From CAZVLE01 sp964627855 (GTDB lineage: Bacteria > Bacillota > Dethiobacteria > DTU022): a stretch of 7,708 nt of DNA. The DNA is taken from the NCBI GenBank assembly GCA_964627855.1, contig CAZVLE010000155.1, forward strand, positions 1-7,708. Direction: 5' to 3'. Shown here piece by piece: positions 6,605-7,708 of this stretch. Each line of letters starts with the position of its first letter. The stretch's first letter is position 1. The notes beneath the pieces are model-generated. The model had not been told where the DNA came from. It was given only the letters and a program-made list of their open reading frames with translations, and made no database searches. The translations under genes and the position numbers were made by a program.

Positions 6605-6632
6605 TTGTTATTAATGTGCGATATGCTATGAT
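6605..6632 (+). promoter_or_regulatory. Promoter of the PglK-like flippase gene
   Basis: A -35 box TTGTTA (6605-6610, four of six consensus bases) is followed 16 bp later by TATGAT (6627-6632), which carries a full TATGn extension (6622-6626). The start of transcription would be near 6639, about 30 nt before the ATG. It has the same extended -10 design as the LCP promoter at 2057. Confidence 0.65.
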
Positions 6633-6651
6633 CAAATCTAGAGTATTTCAA
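6623..6651 (-). promoter_or_regulatory. Candidate promoter of the Trm112-MTase operon, overlapping the flippase promoter
   Basis: On the - strand TTGAAA (6651-6646, five of six) stands 17 bp from TAGCAT (6628-6623, four of six). The -10 boxes of the two opposing promoters overlap, so the two units would compete for polymerase. The leader would be about 170 nt long, which is a mark against it. TATGAT at 6505-6500 on the same strand is nearer to the gene but has no good -35. Confidence 0.3.
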
Positions 6652-6668
6652 CAAGAGAGGTTACACGA

Positions 6669-7708
6669 ATGTTTAGTTTGATCAACAAACTGTTAAAAAT
6701 CCTGACCATCAGAGAGAAGTTTCAGCTGGCGGCTTTGCTTCTGGCTATGATCGTTACTGCTTTTACACAAACTCTCGGTATTGCTTCAGTCTTTCCCTTT
6801 ATCACCCTGATTATGCAACCCAGCCTTATTTTTGAAAACCGCTGGTTATATTGGATCTATGAGACCTTTAATTTTAGCAGCGCAAACAGCTTTATCATCT
6901 TCGCCGGGATAACCATGTTTTTTATCATTGTTTTATCTAATTTGATTTCGGCTTTTACCACCTGGCTCAACTTTCGTTTTGTCTGGATGAACAACCACCG
7001 CCTTTCAAGACGTTTGCTGGAGAAATACCTTTCTATGCCCTATCCCTATTTCTTAAATAAAAACAGCTCTGAATTAAGCAAGAATGTGCTTTCAGACGTC
7101 TCCCAGTTAACAGGTAGTTTCATGATACCGCTGATGAACATTATCAGCAGGGGCTTGGCAGCCATATTTATACTTACGATGCTACTGTGGATTAATGCCT
7201 TTGTTTCAATCTTTACTATACTGGTTATCGGTGGCACCTATGCTTTGATCTACTGGCGGGTTAACCGAAACCTTAAGCACCGCGGAGAAAAAAGCCTGGC
7301 AGCCAACTTGTACCGATTTAAAGCGGTGCTTGAAGTGTTTGGCGGGATCAAGGATATAAAGGTCCTGAACCGCGAAGATTATTTTCTGGATCTATATACT
7401 CATCATTCCTATCAGTTCGCCCGGCATAATTCCTGGAATGCTGTTGTCAGCCAGCTGCCGCGCTTTGCCCTCGAAGCCATCGCCTTCGGGGGGGTAATTA
7501 TTTTTGTTTTAGTCCTATTGATTCAGCGTGGCGACGCGACCCAGGTTATTCCTCTTGCAAGCGTATTTGCTTTTGCCGGATACAAGTTAATGTTCGCCAT
7601 GCAGGAAATATTTTCTTGTTTTACTCAGATGCAGTTCAGCCGTTCCTTATTCGATCGTATTTATGCTGACTTTATGACTCCAAGCCAAGAAGGCCTTCAA
7701 CCGGCTGG
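6669..7708 (+). CDS. PglK-like ABC flippase, membrane domain (3' end cut by window)
   Basis: The first 346 codons of an ABC exporter; the ATP-binding domain must lie beyond the window edge. The ATG at 6669 has GAGAGG (6655-6660) 8 nt upstream. About six membrane segments can be seen: roughly 19-41, 74-98, 150-172, 176-197, 264-286 and 295-312. From memory the sequence follows Campylobacter PglK, the lipid-linked oligosaccharide flippase of N-glycosylation (about 560 residues), in several blocks: QTLGIASVFPFITL (34-47), NSSELSKNVLSDV (132-144), GGIKDIKVLNRED (225-237) and LPRFALEAIAFGGV (263-276). The protein should flip a lipid-linked sugar across the cytoplasmic membrane. Other members of this exporter group, such as MsbA-like lipid flippases, remain possible until the nucleotide-binding domain is seen. 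Confidence 0.85.
   Translation, partial: MFSLINKLLKILTIREKFQLAALLLAMIVTAFTQTLGIASVFPFITLIMQPSLIFENRWLYWIYETFNFSSANSFIIFAGITMFFIIVLSNLISAFTTWLNFRFVWMNNHRLSRRLLEKYLSMPYPYFLNKNSSELSKNVLSDVSQLTGSFMIPLMNIISRGLAAIFILTMLLWINAFVSIFTILVIGGTYALIYWRVNRNLKHRGEKSLAANLYRFKAVLEVFGGIKDIKVLNREDYFLDLYTHHSYQFARHNSWNAVVSQLPRFALEAIAFGGVIIFVLVLLIQRGDATQVIPLASVFAFAGYKLMFAMQEIFSCFTQMQFSRSLFDRIYADFMTPSQEGLQPA

Larger units (their letters stand above)
6448..6668. other. Divergent promoter region between Trm112-like and flippase genes
   Basis: The 221 bp between the two divergent starts are A+T-rich and hold no gene. They contain the flippase promoter, a candidate opposing promoter that overlaps it, a second copy of the TGCTATGAT element at 6540-6548, and three GATC sites close together (6554-6566) with a fourth at 6630-6633. 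No operator for a known regulator is recognised. Confidence 0.5.

Noticed and set aside
7046..7237. A 63-codon reading frame on the - strand
   Set aside because: It lies wholly within the flippase coding region in the opposite direction and shows no domain or ribosome site.

Overview
The window looks like part of a cell-surface glycan locus from a Gram-positive, probably Bacillota (Clostridia-like), bacterium. The reasons are strong Shine-Dalgarno sites (GGAGG type), two TTG start codons, extended -10 promoters of the TATGnTATRAT form, a LytR-CpsA-Psr (LCP) protein and a lipobox lipoprotein. The genus cannot be named from this sequence alone.

Layout. Positions 1-45 are the unidentified end of whatever lies upstream, closed by a clear intrinsic terminator (46-80). 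A monocistronic FkbM-family methyltransferase follows (170-1078, +). It converges on a small lipoprotein with a PsbP-like domain (1191-1808, -), and a compound inverted repeat (1092-1155) lies between their 3' ends. From an extended -10 promoter at 2057-2067 runs a three-gene + strand operon: an LCP-family transferase (2105-3481), a GT4 glycosyltransferase (3558-4808) and a class I SAM methyltransferase (4774-5529), the last two overlapping by 35 bp. The tail of that methyltransferase overlaps by 65 bp, tail to tail, with a second class I methyltransferase (5465-6277, -). Two bases upstream of the second methyltransferase ends a 55-codon Trm112-like zinc-ribbon gene (6280-6447, -). After a 221-bp divergent promoter region comes the membrane domain of a PglK-like ABC flippase (6669 to the window end, +), cut off by the edge.

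How the genes may work together (inference). The GT4 enzyme would add sugars to a lipid-linked or nucleotide-derived acceptor, the methyltransferases would decorate sugars or a related metabolite, the flippase would carry a lipid-linked oligosaccharide across the membrane, and the LCP protein would transfer a glycopolymer from its lipid carrier to the cell wall. Substrates cannot be read from the sequence.

The observation most worth a second look is the tightly coupled Trm112-like/methyltransferase pair. In eukaryotes and archaea Trm112 is a small activating partner of several methyltransferases, so this gene order suggests a similar partnership in a bacterial surface-glycan setting. I see no CRISPR array, insertion sequence, tRNA or rRNA gene.
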